Both the position numbers and the translations under genes were made by a program. Below the pieces are notes generated by a model that saw nothing but the letters and a program-made list of their open reading frames with translations, made no database searches and had not been told where the DNA came from. Of a DNA stretch of 64,000 bases, positions 25,061 through 33,283 are shown piece after piece (within the stretch, counting starts at the first letter, position 1; the number at the start of each line of letters is the position of its first letter). The stretch covers positions 325,434 through 389,433 of the forward strand of contig NZ_KQ948431.1 in NCBI RefSeq assembly GCF_001514065.1. The letters are read 5' to 3'. The stretch comes from Streptomyces antibioticus (GTDB lineage Bacteria > Actinomycetota > Actinomycetes > Streptomycetales > Streptomycetaceae).

Positions 25061-25933
25061 TCACAGGTCCAGCTGGTACTCCACCGCCTTGTGCGTGGGG
25101 ACGTATCCGAGGGCCTCGTTGACCGCGCGCATCGGTGCGTTGCTGTCCGCGGTGTCGGTGAGGAGGCCGGCGAGGTCCGGGTGGCGCTCGCGGGCCCGGC
25201 GGACCGACGTCGCCTTCATCCAGCGGGCGAGGCCCCGGCCGCGGTGCTCCGGCAGGACGGCCGTGCCGTAGTGCTGGCCGTCGCCGAGTCCGTCGCCCGG
25301 CACCACCAGCTCCGAGAAGCCGACGATCGATCCGTCCGCCGTGTCGACCGCGGCGACGGTGTGCAGCAGATCCCCGCGCCGCGCCACCGCGTCGGCGGCC
25401 GCGACCACGCGCTCCACGTCCCACACGACCGTGCCGTAGTCGGTGCCCTCCATGGGCATGTCGTCCATGGCACGCCGCGAATCGGCGTAGGACTGGGCCA
25501 GTTCGGCAGGCACCGTGCCGTCCCACTCTGTCAACTCGTAGCCGGGCGTAGCCTGTTCGCCGAGCGCGGCGAGGTCGACGTCCTTCAGGTCGAGCCTCGC
25601 GTACGTCAGTGACAGCACCCGGCGAAAGCCCCGCGCGGCGAGGAACGCGTCGGCGGCGGAGCCCTGTTCGGCCTGGGCGATGACCGACCGCCGCCCCTCG
25701 GCCCGGGCCGCGGCCACGGCGGCGTCCAGCAGCCGCGTGCCGACTCCCTGGTGCCGCTCGCCGGCGTGCACGGCGATTTCCAGCTCGGCGAGATGCTGCT
25801 GGCCCTCCTTGGTGAACAGCCGGAGGAAGGCGGACCCTACCGGTGCGCCGTCGGCGCCCGAGGCGAGCCAGGCCAGTCTGCGGCTCGACGTGCCGGGTTC
25901 GGGGTCGGCCAGGGGCGTGATGTGCAGGGTCAA
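25061..25933 (-). CDS. Tandem GNAT acetyltransferase (two GNAT domains)
   Basis: The 290-residue protein contains two acetyl-CoA-binding loops: GERHQGVGTRLLDAAV in the N-terminal half and LPEHRGRGLARWMK in the C-terminal half. The second half also has TDTADSNAPMRAVNEALGYVP, typical of the MshD-like arrangement. Tandem GNAT proteins include mycothiol synthase, but this protein is shorter than usual MshD and its specificity cannot be assigned. It ends next to a degenerate tandem repeat array. A strong hairpin separates it from the gene upstream. Confidence 0.82.
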   Translation of the reverse strand: MTLHITPLADPEPGTSSRRLAWLASGADGAPVGSAFLRLFTKEGQQHLAELEIAVHAGERHQGVGTRLLDAAVAAARAEGRRSVIAQAEQGSAADAFLAARGFRRVLSLTYARLDLKDVDLAALGEQATPGYELTEWDGTVPAELAQSYADSRRAMDDMPMEGTDYGTVVWDVERVVAAADAVARRGDLLHTVAAVDTADGSIVGFSELVVPGDGLGDGQHYGTAVLPEHRGRGLARWMKATSVRRARERHPDLAGLLTDTADSNAPMRAVNEALGYVPTHKAVEYQLDL

Positions 25934-25950
25934 CGGTGCTCCGTCACAGT

Positions 25951-25997
25951 CGGGTTCGGGCGGCGAGCCCGCCGAAGCTAGCCGCCGCCCGAACCCG
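25951..25997 (-). terminator. 15-bp perfect-stem hairpin
   Basis: CGGGTTCGGGCGGCG (25951-25965) pairs exactly with 25983-25997 around a 17-base loop. It follows the stop of the GlsB-like gene at 26030 in the direction of transcription and precedes the acetyltransferase start, consistent with termination between the two. Confidence 0.7.
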
Positions 25998-26029
25998 TAC
26001 GCAACGGGTTATCCACCCGTCTCCCGCAC

Positions 26030-26293
26030 TCAGCGCCGCACCCTCGACCGGTCCAGCGCCGCGACACCCACCGCGGCGAGACCGATCTGGATCAGCCACT
26101 CGACCCAGTCCACGCCCTTGGTGTCGGCCACGTCGAGCCCCGCCGCGATCGCCGAGCCGAGCAGCGCGGCCACGATGCCGACGACGATGGTCAGCAGGAT
26201 GCCGATGTGCTGCCGGCCCGGCACCACGAGCCGGCCCAGCACGCCGATGACGATGCCGATGACGATGGCACTGATGATGCCCGAGATCTCCAT
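26030..26293 (-). CDS. GlsB/YeaQ/YmgE-type small membrane protein
   Basis: The 87-residue protein has three hydrophobic segments with the family glycine motifs (IIGIVIGVLGRLVVPG-like start, then GILLTIVVGIVAALLGSAIA). It belongs to the transglycosylase-associated protein family, small inner-membrane proteins often induced by stress. A role in envelope stress is family knowledge only. It is probably monocistronic and ended by the hairpin at 25951-25997. Confidence 0.85.
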   Translation of the reverse strand: MEISGIISAIVIGIVIGVLGRLVVPGRQHIGILLTIVVGIVAALLGSAIAAGLDVADTKGVDWVEWLIQIGLAAVGVAALDRSRVRR

Positions 26294-26485
26294 CTCAGCC
26301 CCTCTTCTCCAGACCCCCGCACTCGTTCAGATGCCCGCAGGAACCGGTAACAGTCCGTGCCGTTTCAACCAACGGCCAACGTGGGGTCAAACGTTGACCC
26401 GGTGTGGGGAGTGACGTCTGTTCAGTGCCCTGGCTGCCATGTACCTTTCAAATCGTCGGTCGAGGCACGCGCCTGCGGCCGAAGT

Positions 26486-26518
26486 TCTACGCGCGCAGAT
26501 CTGCCCCACGTCTACGCG
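26486..26518. promoter_or_regulatory. Direct repeat TCTACGCG x2 upstream of a secreted protein gene
   Basis: TCTACGCG occurs at 26486-26493 and 26511-26518, 25 bases apart. The second copy is followed by TGTAG, forming CTAC-GCGT-GTAG. They lie about 60-90 bases upstream of the ATG at 26576 and may bind an activator. No factor can be named. Confidence 0.35.
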
Positions 26519-26575
26519 TGTAGCACCCGCACCCGCACCCCGCTCCTTCCCCAACCCCACTCGGAGGTAAGCCGG

Positions 26576-28021
26576 ATGCCCCAGCTCCCCAGATCCCGCC
26601 ACAGACTCACGACCGGCCTCGCGGTCCTCGGCCTGCTCGTCACGGGCGCCGCCGTCGAGACGTCCACGGCCACCCCGGCCGCCGCGGCCACTCCGCACCG
26701 CATCCTGTTCGACAACGCCCACGCCGAGACGGCCGGCAACGCCGACTGGATCATCTCCACCAGCCAGCCCGACCCCCTGGGCGAGGACTCCTCCCCGTCG
26801 ACGGAGACCGACTGGACCGGCGCCATCTCCTCCTGGGGTGTCGCGCTCCAGAAGACCGGCAACTACAGCCTGAAGACGCTGCCTTCCGGCTCCAGCCTCA
26901 CCTACGGCGGTTCCGGCGCCCAGGACCTCGCGAACTTCGACACGCTCGTCCTGCCGGAGCCCAACACGCTGTTCACGACCGCCGAGAAGACGGCGATCAT
27001 GAACTTCGTGAAGAACGGCGGCGGTCTGTTCATGATCTCCGACCACACGGGCGCCGACCGCAACAACGACGGCGAGGACGCGGTCGAGATCCTCAACGAC
27101 CTGATGACCAACAACAGCGTCGACTCCACCGACCCGTTCGGCTTCTCCATCGACTCGCTGAGCATCAGCTCCGACTACCCGAGCGCGATCAGCGACAGCA
27201 CCAACCCGGTGCTGCACGGCTCGTTCGGCACCGTCACCAAGAGCCTGATCGCCAGCGGTACGACGGCCACCCTCAAGCCGGCCGACAACTCCTCCGTCAA
27301 GGGCCTTCTCTACCGCACCGGTTACTCCGGCAACACCGGCGCGTTCTTCGCCACCAGCACCTTCGGCAGCGGCCGGGTCGCGTTCTGGGGCGACAGCTCG
27401 CCCATCGACGACGACACGGGCCAGTCCGGCAACACCCTCTACGACGGCTGGAACGACTCCGGCGCCACCAACGCCGCCCTCGCGCTCAACGCCACCGAGT
27501 GGCTGTCCGGCGCAAGCGGCAGCGGGGGCGGTGGCGGTGGCAGCACCTGCACCGCGGCCCAGCTCCTGGGCAACAACGGTTTCGAGTCGGGCAGCAGCAC
27601 CTGGAGCGCCAGCAGCGGCGTGATCACCAACTCCAGCAGCGAGTCAGCCCGTTCGGGGTCCTACTACGCCTGGCTCGACGGCTACGGCAGCGCGCGCACC
27701 GACACGCTCTCGCAGTCGGTGGCCATCCCGTCGGCCTGCACCACCGCCACGCTCAGCTTCTATCTGCACGTCGACACCGCCGAGACCAGCACCAGCACCG
27801 CCTACGACACCCTGAAGGTGCAGGTGCTCAACAGCTCCGGCACGGTCCTCGGCACCCTGGCCACCTACTCCAACCTCAACGTCGCGAGCGGCTACACCCA
27901 GCGCAGCTTCAGCCTGGCGAGCTACGCCGGCCAGACCGTGACCCTCAAGTTCACCGGCACCGAGGGCTCCACGCTCCAGACCTCGTTCGTCATCGACGAC
28001 ACGGCGCTCAACGTCAGCTGA
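26576..28021 (+). CDS. Secreted two-domain protein (GATase-like plus jelly-roll), function unknown
   Basis: The ATG at 26576 has GGAGG eight bases upstream and begins a signal peptide (arginine-rich start, [13 protein letters not shown], cleavage near PAAAA). Residues about 40-310 resemble a GATase1-like or DUF4350-like alpha/beta domain, with [16 protein letters not shown] and [14 protein letters not shown] glycine-rich linker ([10 protein letters not shown]) leads to a C-terminal beta domain ([18 protein letters not shown] to the end) seen as a binding module on many secreted Streptomyces peptidases. It is probably a polymer-acting hydrolase, but no catalytic triad can be named. Confidence 0.7.
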   Translation: MPQLPRSRHRLTTGLAVLGLLVTGAAVETSTATPAAAATPHRILFDNAHAETAGNADWIISTSQPDPLGEDSSPSTETDWTGAISSWGVALQKTGNYSLKTLPSGSSLTYGGSGAQDLANFDTLVLPEPNTLFTTAEKTAIMNFVKNGGGLFMISDHTGADRNNDGEDAVEILNDLMTNNSVDSTDPFGFSIDSLSISSDYPSAISDSTNPVLHGSFGTVTKSLIASGTTATLKPADNSSVKGLLYRTGYSGNTGAFFATSTFGSGRVAFWGDSSPIDDDTGQSGNTLYDGWNDSGATNAALALNATEWLSGASGSGGGGGGSTCTAAQLLGNNGFESGSSTWSASSGVITNSSSESARSGSYYAWLDGYGSARTDTLSQSVAIPSACTTATLSFYLHVDTAETSTSTAYDTLKVQVLNSSGTVLGTLATYSNLNVASGYTQRSFSLASYAGQTVTLKFTGTEGSTLQTSFVIDDTALNVS

Positions 28022-28559
28022 CCCTCGCCGTGGCCCATCCGGTCGCGGCCACCACCTCGGCCGCGATGTCGATCACCGTGCGCCCGTCGGTCACCACTCG
28101 CAGGGTGTCGCCGGGCGCACGCTCGTCCAGCATCCGCGCCTTGAACGCGCTGCCGAGCAGCTCCGTCTCCAACTCGGACCCCAACTCCCGCCCGGCCAGC
28201 CGCTGTCCGGCCGTCTCGTCGGTGGCGGTGAGCAGAATCCGTACGATCCGCACGTCGTCGCCCATGACCCGCCGCCACATGCCGGTCGCCTCCTCCAGCA
28301 CGGCCACGGTGTTCGTGTAGACGAGCCTGCGGTACCCGAGTGCGGCGTAATTGGCCCACACGGCAGTGATGTTGCGCTCGGAGACGAGGGCCCGGCGCGG
28401 ATCGCCGGCTGGCGCGGGATGCACCGCCCCCATGAAGTCCCCGTCGAGCACGGCGTGCGCGACCTCGGCGCCCCGCAGTCGCGCGGAGACCTCCCAGCCC
28501 ACGGACGTCTTCCCGACCCCGGCCCGGCCGCCGATGAGCAGTACCTCGGAGCGCTCCAT
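28014..28559 (-). CDS. P-loop kinase-like AAA protein
   Basis: The 181-residue protein has a Walker A motif at its very start ([15 protein letters not shown]) and [22 protein letters not shown] downstream, which resembles the lid region of nucleotide or shikimate kinase-like P-loop proteins. It may phosphorylate a small molecule. No substrate can be read. It overlaps the 3' end of the convergent secreted-protein gene by eight bases. Confidence 0.7.
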   Translation of the reverse strand: MERSEVLLIGGRAGVGKTSVGWEVSARLRGAEVAHAVLDGDFMGAVHPAPAGDPRRALVSERNITAVWANYAALGYRRLVYTNTVAVLEEATGMWRRVMGDDVRIVRILLTATDETAGQRLAGRELGSELETELLGSAFKARMLDERAPGDTLRVVTDGRTVIDIAAEVVAATGWATARVS

Positions 28560-28680
28560 GGACCGAGCGTGCCAGCCGGCCTCCAGCTCCGGACACTTCT
28601 TTTCCGCGGAGGAGAGGTCACTGGAGGGCAGCCCGGGGCTGGGAGGGCGGGGCGGCTCACCCCGTTCCGCCCCGGTCTCG

Positions 28681-28716
28681 TTGACATGCAGGTAATTGCC
28701 TGCATAACGTTGGGTG
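28681..28716 (+). promoter_or_regulatory. Promoter with embedded ArsR-type palindrome, probably leaderless
   Basis: A perfect -35 TTGACA (28681-28686) and a -10 CATAAC (28703-28708) are 16 bases apart. The palindrome ATGCAGGTAATTGCCTGCAT (28686-28705, 18 of 20 symmetric) fills the spacer. The GTG at 28716 lies where transcription should begin, so the transcript is probably leaderless. Repressor binding here would block RNA polymerase directly. Confidence 0.75.
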
Positions 28717-29507
28717 TGCCATCAGAGAGCGAACCGGGGTTGGACCAGGTCTTCAAGGCGCTGGCCGACGAGACGCGCAGGCGGTTGCTGGACCGGCTGC
28801 ACGAGGAGAACGGTCAGACGCTCGGAGAGCTGTGCGAGCGCATCGCCATGACGCGGCAGTCCGTGACCCAGCACCTGTCCGTCCTGGAGGCCGCCAACCT
28901 GGTCAGCACGGTGCGGCGGGGGCGGGAGAAGCTGCACTACCTCAACCCGGTCCCGCTCCACGAGATCCAGGAGCGGTGGATCGACAAGTTCGAGCGCCCG
29001 CGCCTGAGCGCGCTCGGCGCCGTGAAGCGACGAGCCGAGGAAGCCATGAGCGACAAGCCCACGTTCGTGTACGTCACCTACATCCGGAGCACCCCCGAGA
29101 AGGTCTGGGACGCGCTCACCGACGCGGACCTGACCGCGGCCTACTGGGGCCACAGCAACGTCTCCGACTGGCAGCAGGGCTCCCGTTGGGAACACGTCCG
29201 TACGGACGGCTCCGGCATCGCCGACGTCGTCGGCACCGTCGTCGAGAGCGACCGCCCCCGCCGCCTCGTCACCAGCTGGGCCGCGCCCGAGGACGAGGGG
29301 CAGGACGACAAGTACTCCCGGGTCACCTTCGACATCCAGCCGCACGGCGACATTGTCCGCCTCACGGTGACCCACGAGGACCTGCCCGACGAGGGTGCGC
29401 TCAGCGAGGTGTCCCTGGGCTGGCCGGCGGTGCTGTCCAACCTCAAGTCGCTCCTGGAGACCGGCAGTCCGCTGCCCGAGGAGCCGTGGCTGATGCCGAA
29501 CGGCTGA
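28716..29507 (+). CDS. ArsR-type regulator fused to an SRPBCC (AHSA1-like) domain
   Basis: The 263-residue protein begins VPSESEPGLDQVFKALAD, an ArsR winged helix (GQTLGELCERIAMTRQSVTQHLSVLEAANLV). After residue about 110 (EEAMSDKPTFVYVTYIRS) comes an SRPBCC/AHSA1 hydrophobic-ligand domain (TPEKVWDALTDADLTAAYW to SLLETGSPLPEE). In many genomes these are two neighbouring genes. Here they are one. Lack of an ArsR cysteine cluster argues against metal sensing. The SRPBCC half may sense a lipophilic ligand. It probably represses its own promoter through the palindrome at 28686-28705. An in-frame ATG at 28686 lies within the -35 element and is less likely to be the start. Confidence 0.85.
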   Translation: MPSESEPGLDQVFKALADETRRRLLDRLHEENGQTLGELCERIAMTRQSVTQHLSVLEAANLVSTVRRGREKLHYLNPVPLHEIQERWIDKFERPRLSALGAVKRRAEEAMSDKPTFVYVTYIRSTPEKVWDALTDADLTAAYWGHSNVSDWQQGSRWEHVRTDGSGIADVVGTVVESDRPRRLVTSWAAPEDEGQDDKYSRVTFDIQPHGDIVRLTVTHEDLPDEGALSEVSLGWPAVLSNLKSLLETGSPLPEEPWLMPNG

Positions 29508-29520
29508 GCCGCGCGTGAAA

Positions 29521-29549
29521 CGGCCGGTCCGCGAGGTGCGGACCGGCCG
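29521..29549. terminator. Bidirectional hairpin, 12-bp perfect stem
   Basis: CGGCCGGTCCGC (29521-29532) and GCGGACCGGCCG (29538-29549) pair round a 5-base loop in the gap between the convergent ArsR-SRPBCC and SPW genes. Confidence 0.75.
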
Positions 29550-29606
29550 GAGTCTCGTCCTTTCGGAACGTTCGGGACCGGGTGACCGGTACCGGGTGAT
29601 CTGCCG

Positions 29607-30047
29607 TCACGTCCTGGTGGCGCTCTTCGTCGCCGCACTGGTGCACAACAGCCCCAGGATCACGGCGAGGCCGCCGATGATGATGTTGTTGAGCGCGACG
29701 CCGGTGTCCGGGCTGTCGCCGACGACCCACGGGGCGACGATCATCCAGATGCCGACCGCGCAGAAAGCCCAGCTCAGGCCGTACATGCGCTCCGGGGTCT
29801 GGGTGAACCCGAGGGCGAGCAGGCCGATCGCGATGCCGACGATGAGGTTGTGCGTCGCGAGGGCGGGCTGGCTCGTCGTGTAGTGGAGTATCCAGGGGGA
29901 CACAGCGCAGTACAGACCGAGCAGGAACACCGGTCCGTCCACGAGCACCACATCGCGACCGCCGAGCATACGGGCGTACCGTGCCCGCATTTCGGAAACA
30001 TCGGGGTGGCTGGTCATGTCACCCCGGGTGGGCGAGACGTTGGCCAT
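29607..30047 (-). CDS. SPW-repeat membrane protein
   Basis: The 146-residue protein has four hydrophobic helices and two SPW-type motifs: AVSPWILHYTTSQPA and MIVAPWVVGDSPDTG (the latter an APW variant), each followed by an N-G-type stretch (HNLIVGIAIG, NNIIIGGLAV). This is a small repeat family of unknown role. The ECF sigma gene ends 90 bases upstream on the same strand. The short AT-rich gap between them could hold its promoter. Confidence 0.88.
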   Translation of the reverse strand: MANVSPTRGDMTSHPDVSEMRARYARMLGGRDVVLVDGPVFLLGLYCAVSPWILHYTTSQPALATHNLIVGIAIGLLALGFTQTPERMYGLSWAFCAVGIWMIVAPWVVGDSPDTGVALNNIIIGGLAVILGLLCTSAATKSATRT

Positions 30048-30136
30048 GACTCGTCTCCTTCTGACTCGCAGGCTGACCGCGTCTGCTGCGGTGTGCGGTA
30101 AGCGCCGCCTGCGTACATTCTGCTCTTATTTTTCCT

Positions 30137-30745
30137 TTATGTGTAGATATCCGTTACGTCCTGCTCCAGGAACGCCCGCAGCTGACGCAGCCCGCGTCGG
30201 GAGTGGCTCTTCACGGTGCCGAGCGGCCAGCCGGTGCGGTCGGCGATCTGGGTCTGGGTGAGGTCCGCGTAGAAGGCCAGCCGCAGCACGCGCTGCTGGG
30301 CGGCCGGCAGCCTGGCCAGCCCGTGCTGCACGACGACCCGGTCCAGGACTGCCTCGGCGGGCCCGGCGGCGGGGACGGCCCGGCCGTACGCCGAGCCCGC
30401 GGCCGCCACGAGCTCCGTACGGCGGGTACGGGCGGACAGCGCGTCTGCGATCTTGCGCCTGGTGATGCCGACGATCCAGCCGCCGATCGCCCCGCGTTCG
30501 GGGCGGAAACCCCCGCGCCCGCGCCACACCCCGAGGAACACCTGCTGGGTCACGTCCGCGGCCTCCTCGGCGTCACCGAGGGATCTCCGCGCCAGCGTGT
30601 GCACCAGCCCGGACCAGCGACGGTAGGCCTCGGCCAGACAGGCCTCGTCGCCCGCCACGAGCCCCCGGGCGACCTCCTCGTCGGCGAGGGCCGCTTCCCC
30701 GCGTGTCCATCGGTACGCCGGAGCGGCGATCGTCTGCTCGGTCAT
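30137..30745 (-). CDS. ECF sigma-70 factor, LitS-like by context
   Basis: The 202-residue sigma factor has region 2 (ADVTQQVFLGVWRGRGGF then GGWIVGITRRKIADAL) and region 4 (LPAAQQRVLRLAFYADLTQTQIADRTGWPLGTVKSHSRRGLRQLR). No anti-sigma gene follows. It is divergent from a MerR/B12 regulator. This resembles the LitR-LitS pair of S. coelicolor, where the B12 regulator LitR permits light-dependent transcription of the sigma gene. Here the photolyase and SDR genes are probable members of the regulon. Assignment as LitS is by context only. Confidence 0.8.
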   Translation of the reverse strand: MTEQTIAAPAYRWTRGEAALADEEVARGLVAGDEACLAEAYRRWSGLVHTLARRSLGDAEEAADVTQQVFLGVWRGRGGFRPERGAIGGWIVGITRRKIADALSARTRRTELVAAAGSAYGRAVPAAGPAEAVLDRVVVQHGLARLPAAQQRVLRLAFYADLTQTQIADRTGWPLGTVKSHSRRGLRQLRAFLEQDVTDIYT

Positions 30746-30850
30746 GGCGACGGCTCCTCACTCATCGGAACGCCTCACCGGAACTCGGCCCGGTGCGCCC
30801 ATCGTGGGAGCCGTCGGACCAGGTCATCAACTTGCATCGGTTCTGCGTCG

Positions 30851-30863
30851 TATATTGGGGTCA
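30851..30863 (+). promoter_or_regulatory. -10 element TATATT six bases before an ATG (probable leaderless start)
   Basis: TATATT at 30851-30856 precedes the ATG at 30863 by six bases, so transcription should begin at or beside the start codon. The -35 region is weak (TTGCAT is too close). An inverted CACCGG/CCGGTG pair at 30776-30795 may be an operator. Confidence 0.5.
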
Positions 30864-31861
30864 TGAGTGAGCCGCTCCCGCACCGAAGCCTCACGGAGGG
30901 GGCCGAGCAGGCCCCCCGAACTGCCGACGTCCCGCTCACCACCGGCGCCCTCGCCCGGCGACTGGGCGTGTCGCCCACCACGCTGCGCTCCTGGGACCGC
31001 CGCTACGGCATCGGGCCCGCCGTACGGGACGAAGGACGGCATCGGCGCTGGAGCCCGCGGGACATCGAGGTCCTGGAGGCGATGTGCCGGCTGACCGCGT
31101 CCGGGGTGCCGCCCGCCGAGGCGGCCCGCGCCGCCCGCTCCGGCACCGGTGGGCCCGGCCCGGCTGTCGAGGTGCCCGCGCGGGAGATGCCGCGCTCGCG
31201 GGCGGCCGGCGCACTGCCGCTCGGGGACGTGCGCCAGGAGGCCCGGGGGCTGGCCCGCGCCGCCGTCCGGCTCGACGCCCCGGCCATTGAGGAGCTGCTC
31301 GCCGCGGCCGTGGAGCAGTACGGCGTCGTCGCCGCCTGGCACGAGGTGATGATGCCCACCCTGCATGCGGTGGGGCGCAAGTGGGCGTCCTCGGGGGACC
31401 GTTACGTCGAGGTCGAGCACCTGCTGTCCTGGCATGTCTCCACCGCGCTGCGCCGCCGCACCCCCGCGGCCCCGCAGCCGGCGGCCGGCCCCGTCGTCCT
31501 GGCCTGTGCGCCCGGCGAACAACACGCCCTGCCCCTCGAAGCGCTCAACGCCGCACTGGGTGAACGGGGGCTGCCCACAAGGATGTTCGGCGCGGCGGTG
31601 CCGGGGGAGACGCTCGTCGCCGCGGTGCGGCGGCTCGGGCCGTCCGCCGTGTTCCTGTGGGCGCAGTCGCGTTCCACCGCGGACCTGCCGCTCGCCCGTC
31701 ATGTCGCCACCACCCGCTGGGGCGTGAAAGGCGCCCGTCGACGGCCCGTGGTGGTTCTCGGCGGGCCCGGCTGGTCGGGCGCGGCGGCCCGCGAGATGGC
31801 GTGGCCCGTGGCCCTCAAGGACGCGGTCGAGCTGCTGTCCGCCGCCGCGACCGGTCCCTGA
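30863..31861 (+). CDS. MerR-type regulator with B12-binding domain (LitR/CarH family)
   Basis: The 332-residue protein has a MerR helix-turn-helix (TTGALARRLGVSPTTLRSWD, wing RHRRWSPRDIEV). A helical cap (VGRKWASSGDRYVEVEH) precedes a cobalamin-binding domain with ACAPGEQHALPLEAL. The ExH motif supplies the lower axial histidine known in CarH. The usual following glycine is proline here, and the W-to-EH spacing is one residue longer than in CarH. Such proteins use adenosylcobalamin as a light switch and repress in the dark. It is divergent from the ECF sigma gene and convergent with the photolyase gene, a typical light-response setting. Confidence 0.88.
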   Translation: MSEPLPHRSLTEGAEQAPRTADVPLTTGALARRLGVSPTTLRSWDRRYGIGPAVRDEGRHRRWSPRDIEVLEAMCRLTASGVPPAEAARAARSGTGGPGPAVEVPAREMPRSRAAGALPLGDVRQEARGLARAAVRLDAPAIEELLAAAVEQYGVVAAWHEVMMPTLHAVGRKWASSGDRYVEVEHLLSWHVSTALRRRTPAAPQPAAGPVVLACAPGEQHALPLEALNAALGERGLPTRMFGAAVPGETLVAAVRRLGPSAVFLWAQSRSTADLPLARHVATTRWGVKGARRRPVVVLGGPGWSGAAAREMAWPVALKDAVELLSAAATGP

Positions 31862-31873
31862 CGCGGGCCCCGG

Positions 31874-33247
31874 TCAGTTGAGCCCGCGGGACTGCTTGAA
31901 GCGGGCGAGACCGTCGGAGAGGTCGACGATCGGGTCCGGGTAGTCGCCGACGGCGGCCCGGTCCAGGCCGCGCAGTTTCCACGGCTCGTGCACCAACGGG
32001 GCGTCCACGTCGGTCAGTTCGGGCACCCAGCGCCGCACGTACGCGCCGTCCGGGTCGTACCGCTTGGCCTGTGTGACCGGGTTGAGGACCCGGTTGGGGC
32101 GCGAGTCGGTGCCGGTGCCCGCCATCCACTGCCAGTTGAGCTGGTTGTTCGCGATGTCGCCATCGACCAATAGCTCCAGGAAATACCGGGCGCCCTCGCG
32201 CCAGTCGACGTACAGCGTCTTGGTGAGGAAGCTCGCGGTCAGGAGCCGGCCGCGGTTGTGCATCCAGCCCTCGTGACGCAGCTGGCGCATCGCCGCGTCG
32301 ACCACGGGGTAGCCGGTGCGCCCCTCCTTCCAGGCCTCGACGTCCTCACCGGCCGCGGGCCCGGACCGCCAACGGTCGTGTTTCGTGCGGTAGTCGGCGA
32401 GGGCGGCGGCCGGGCGCGCGGCGAGCACCTGACGGTGGAAGTCCCGCCAGGCGAGCTGCCGTACGAAGGCCTCGGCGCCCGGTCCGCGGACCTTGCGCGC
32501 CCGGTGGACCAGTTCGACCGGGGAGAGGGTGCCGAAGTGCAGGTGCGGCGAGAAGCGGGAGGTGGCATCGCCGGCGAGGTCGTCGTGGCGGACCTCGTAC
32601 GGGCCGACGTCGTCGCGCAGCCACGACGTCATCCGCGCCCGGCCCGCCGCCTCACCGCCGGCGGCCAGGCCCGCCGAGACCCCCGACACCCCGGCGCGCG
32701 AGGGCGGTTCCTCCGAGCCGACCCCGTCCGGGACCCGGATCGTGCGCGGCGCGGCCATCGGCTCCCGCAGCCGAACGCCGCTCCAGTGCCGGAAGTACGG
32801 GGTGAAGACGGCGAAGTGATCGGAGGCGCCCGGGGCCAGCGCGCCCGGGGCGACCGCCGAGGTCACCGTGTCGTGGACGTGCAGGCGGCGGCCGTCCGCC
32901 TCCAGGGCGCGCCGGAGCCGCTGTTCACGCCGCTGCGCGTAGGCGCTGAAGTCAGCCGCCATGTGCACCTCGTCGGCGTCCGTCTCCGTGGCCACCCTGC
33001 ACACCTCCTCGACCACGTCACCGCTGCGGATCACCAGGCGGCCGCCGCGCTCGCGCAGGCCCGCGTCGAGGTCCCGCAGACAGTCGGCGAGGAAGGCCAG
33101 CCGGTTCGGGGCGGCGAACCCGGCGTCCGTCACTCCGCGGTCGCGCACGAACAGCGGCACCACGTGACGCGCCTCGTTCGCGGCCCGCAGCGGCGGGTGG
33201 TCGTGGAGGCGGAGGTCCGAGGTGAACAGGACGATCGAGACGTGCAT
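31874..33247 (-). CDS. phrB: Deoxyribodipyrimidine photolyase (CPD photolyase)
   Basis: The 457-residue enzyme repairs pyrimidine dimers using blue light. The N-terminal antenna domain starts VLFTSDLRLHDHPPL. The FAD domain has TSRFSPHLHFGTLSP, AFVRQLAWRDFHRQVL, the lesion-binding MRQLRHEGWMHNRGRL region, and NNQLNWQWMAGTGTDSRPNR, a class I photolyase signature. The start has GGAG eight bases upstream. It lies 36 bases downstream of the SDR-DUF2867 gene on the same strand, probably one operon, and next to a B12 light regulator. Confidence 0.95.
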   Translation of the reverse strand: MHVSIVLFTSDLRLHDHPPLRAANEARHVVPLFVRDRGVTDAGFAAPNRLAFLADCLRDLDAGLRERGGRLVIRSGDVVEEVCRVATETDADEVHMAADFSAYAQRREQRLRRALEADGRRLHVHDTVTSAVAPGALAPGASDHFAVFTPYFRHWSGVRLREPMAAPRTIRVPDGVGSEEPPSRAGVSGVSAGLAAGGEAAGRARMTSWLRDDVGPYEVRHDDLAGDATSRFSPHLHFGTLSPVELVHRARKVRGPGAEAFVRQLAWRDFHRQVLAARPAAALADYRTKHDRWRSGPAAGEDVEAWKEGRTGYPVVDAAMRQLRHEGWMHNRGRLLTASFLTKTLYVDWREGARYFLELLVDGDIANNQLNWQWMAGTGTDSRPNRVLNPVTQAKRYDPDGAYVRRWVPELTDVDAPLVHEPWKLRGLDRAAVGDYPDPIVDLSDGLARFKQSRGLN

Positions 33248-33283
33248 GGCGCGAGCTCCGGGGGAGGGGTACGGGCGAGGGGA

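Noticed and set aside
24789-25526. An open frame through the tandem repeat array on the minus strand
   Set aside because: It depends on repeat sequence and overlaps the tandem GNAT gene in another frame. It is not credible as a gene.
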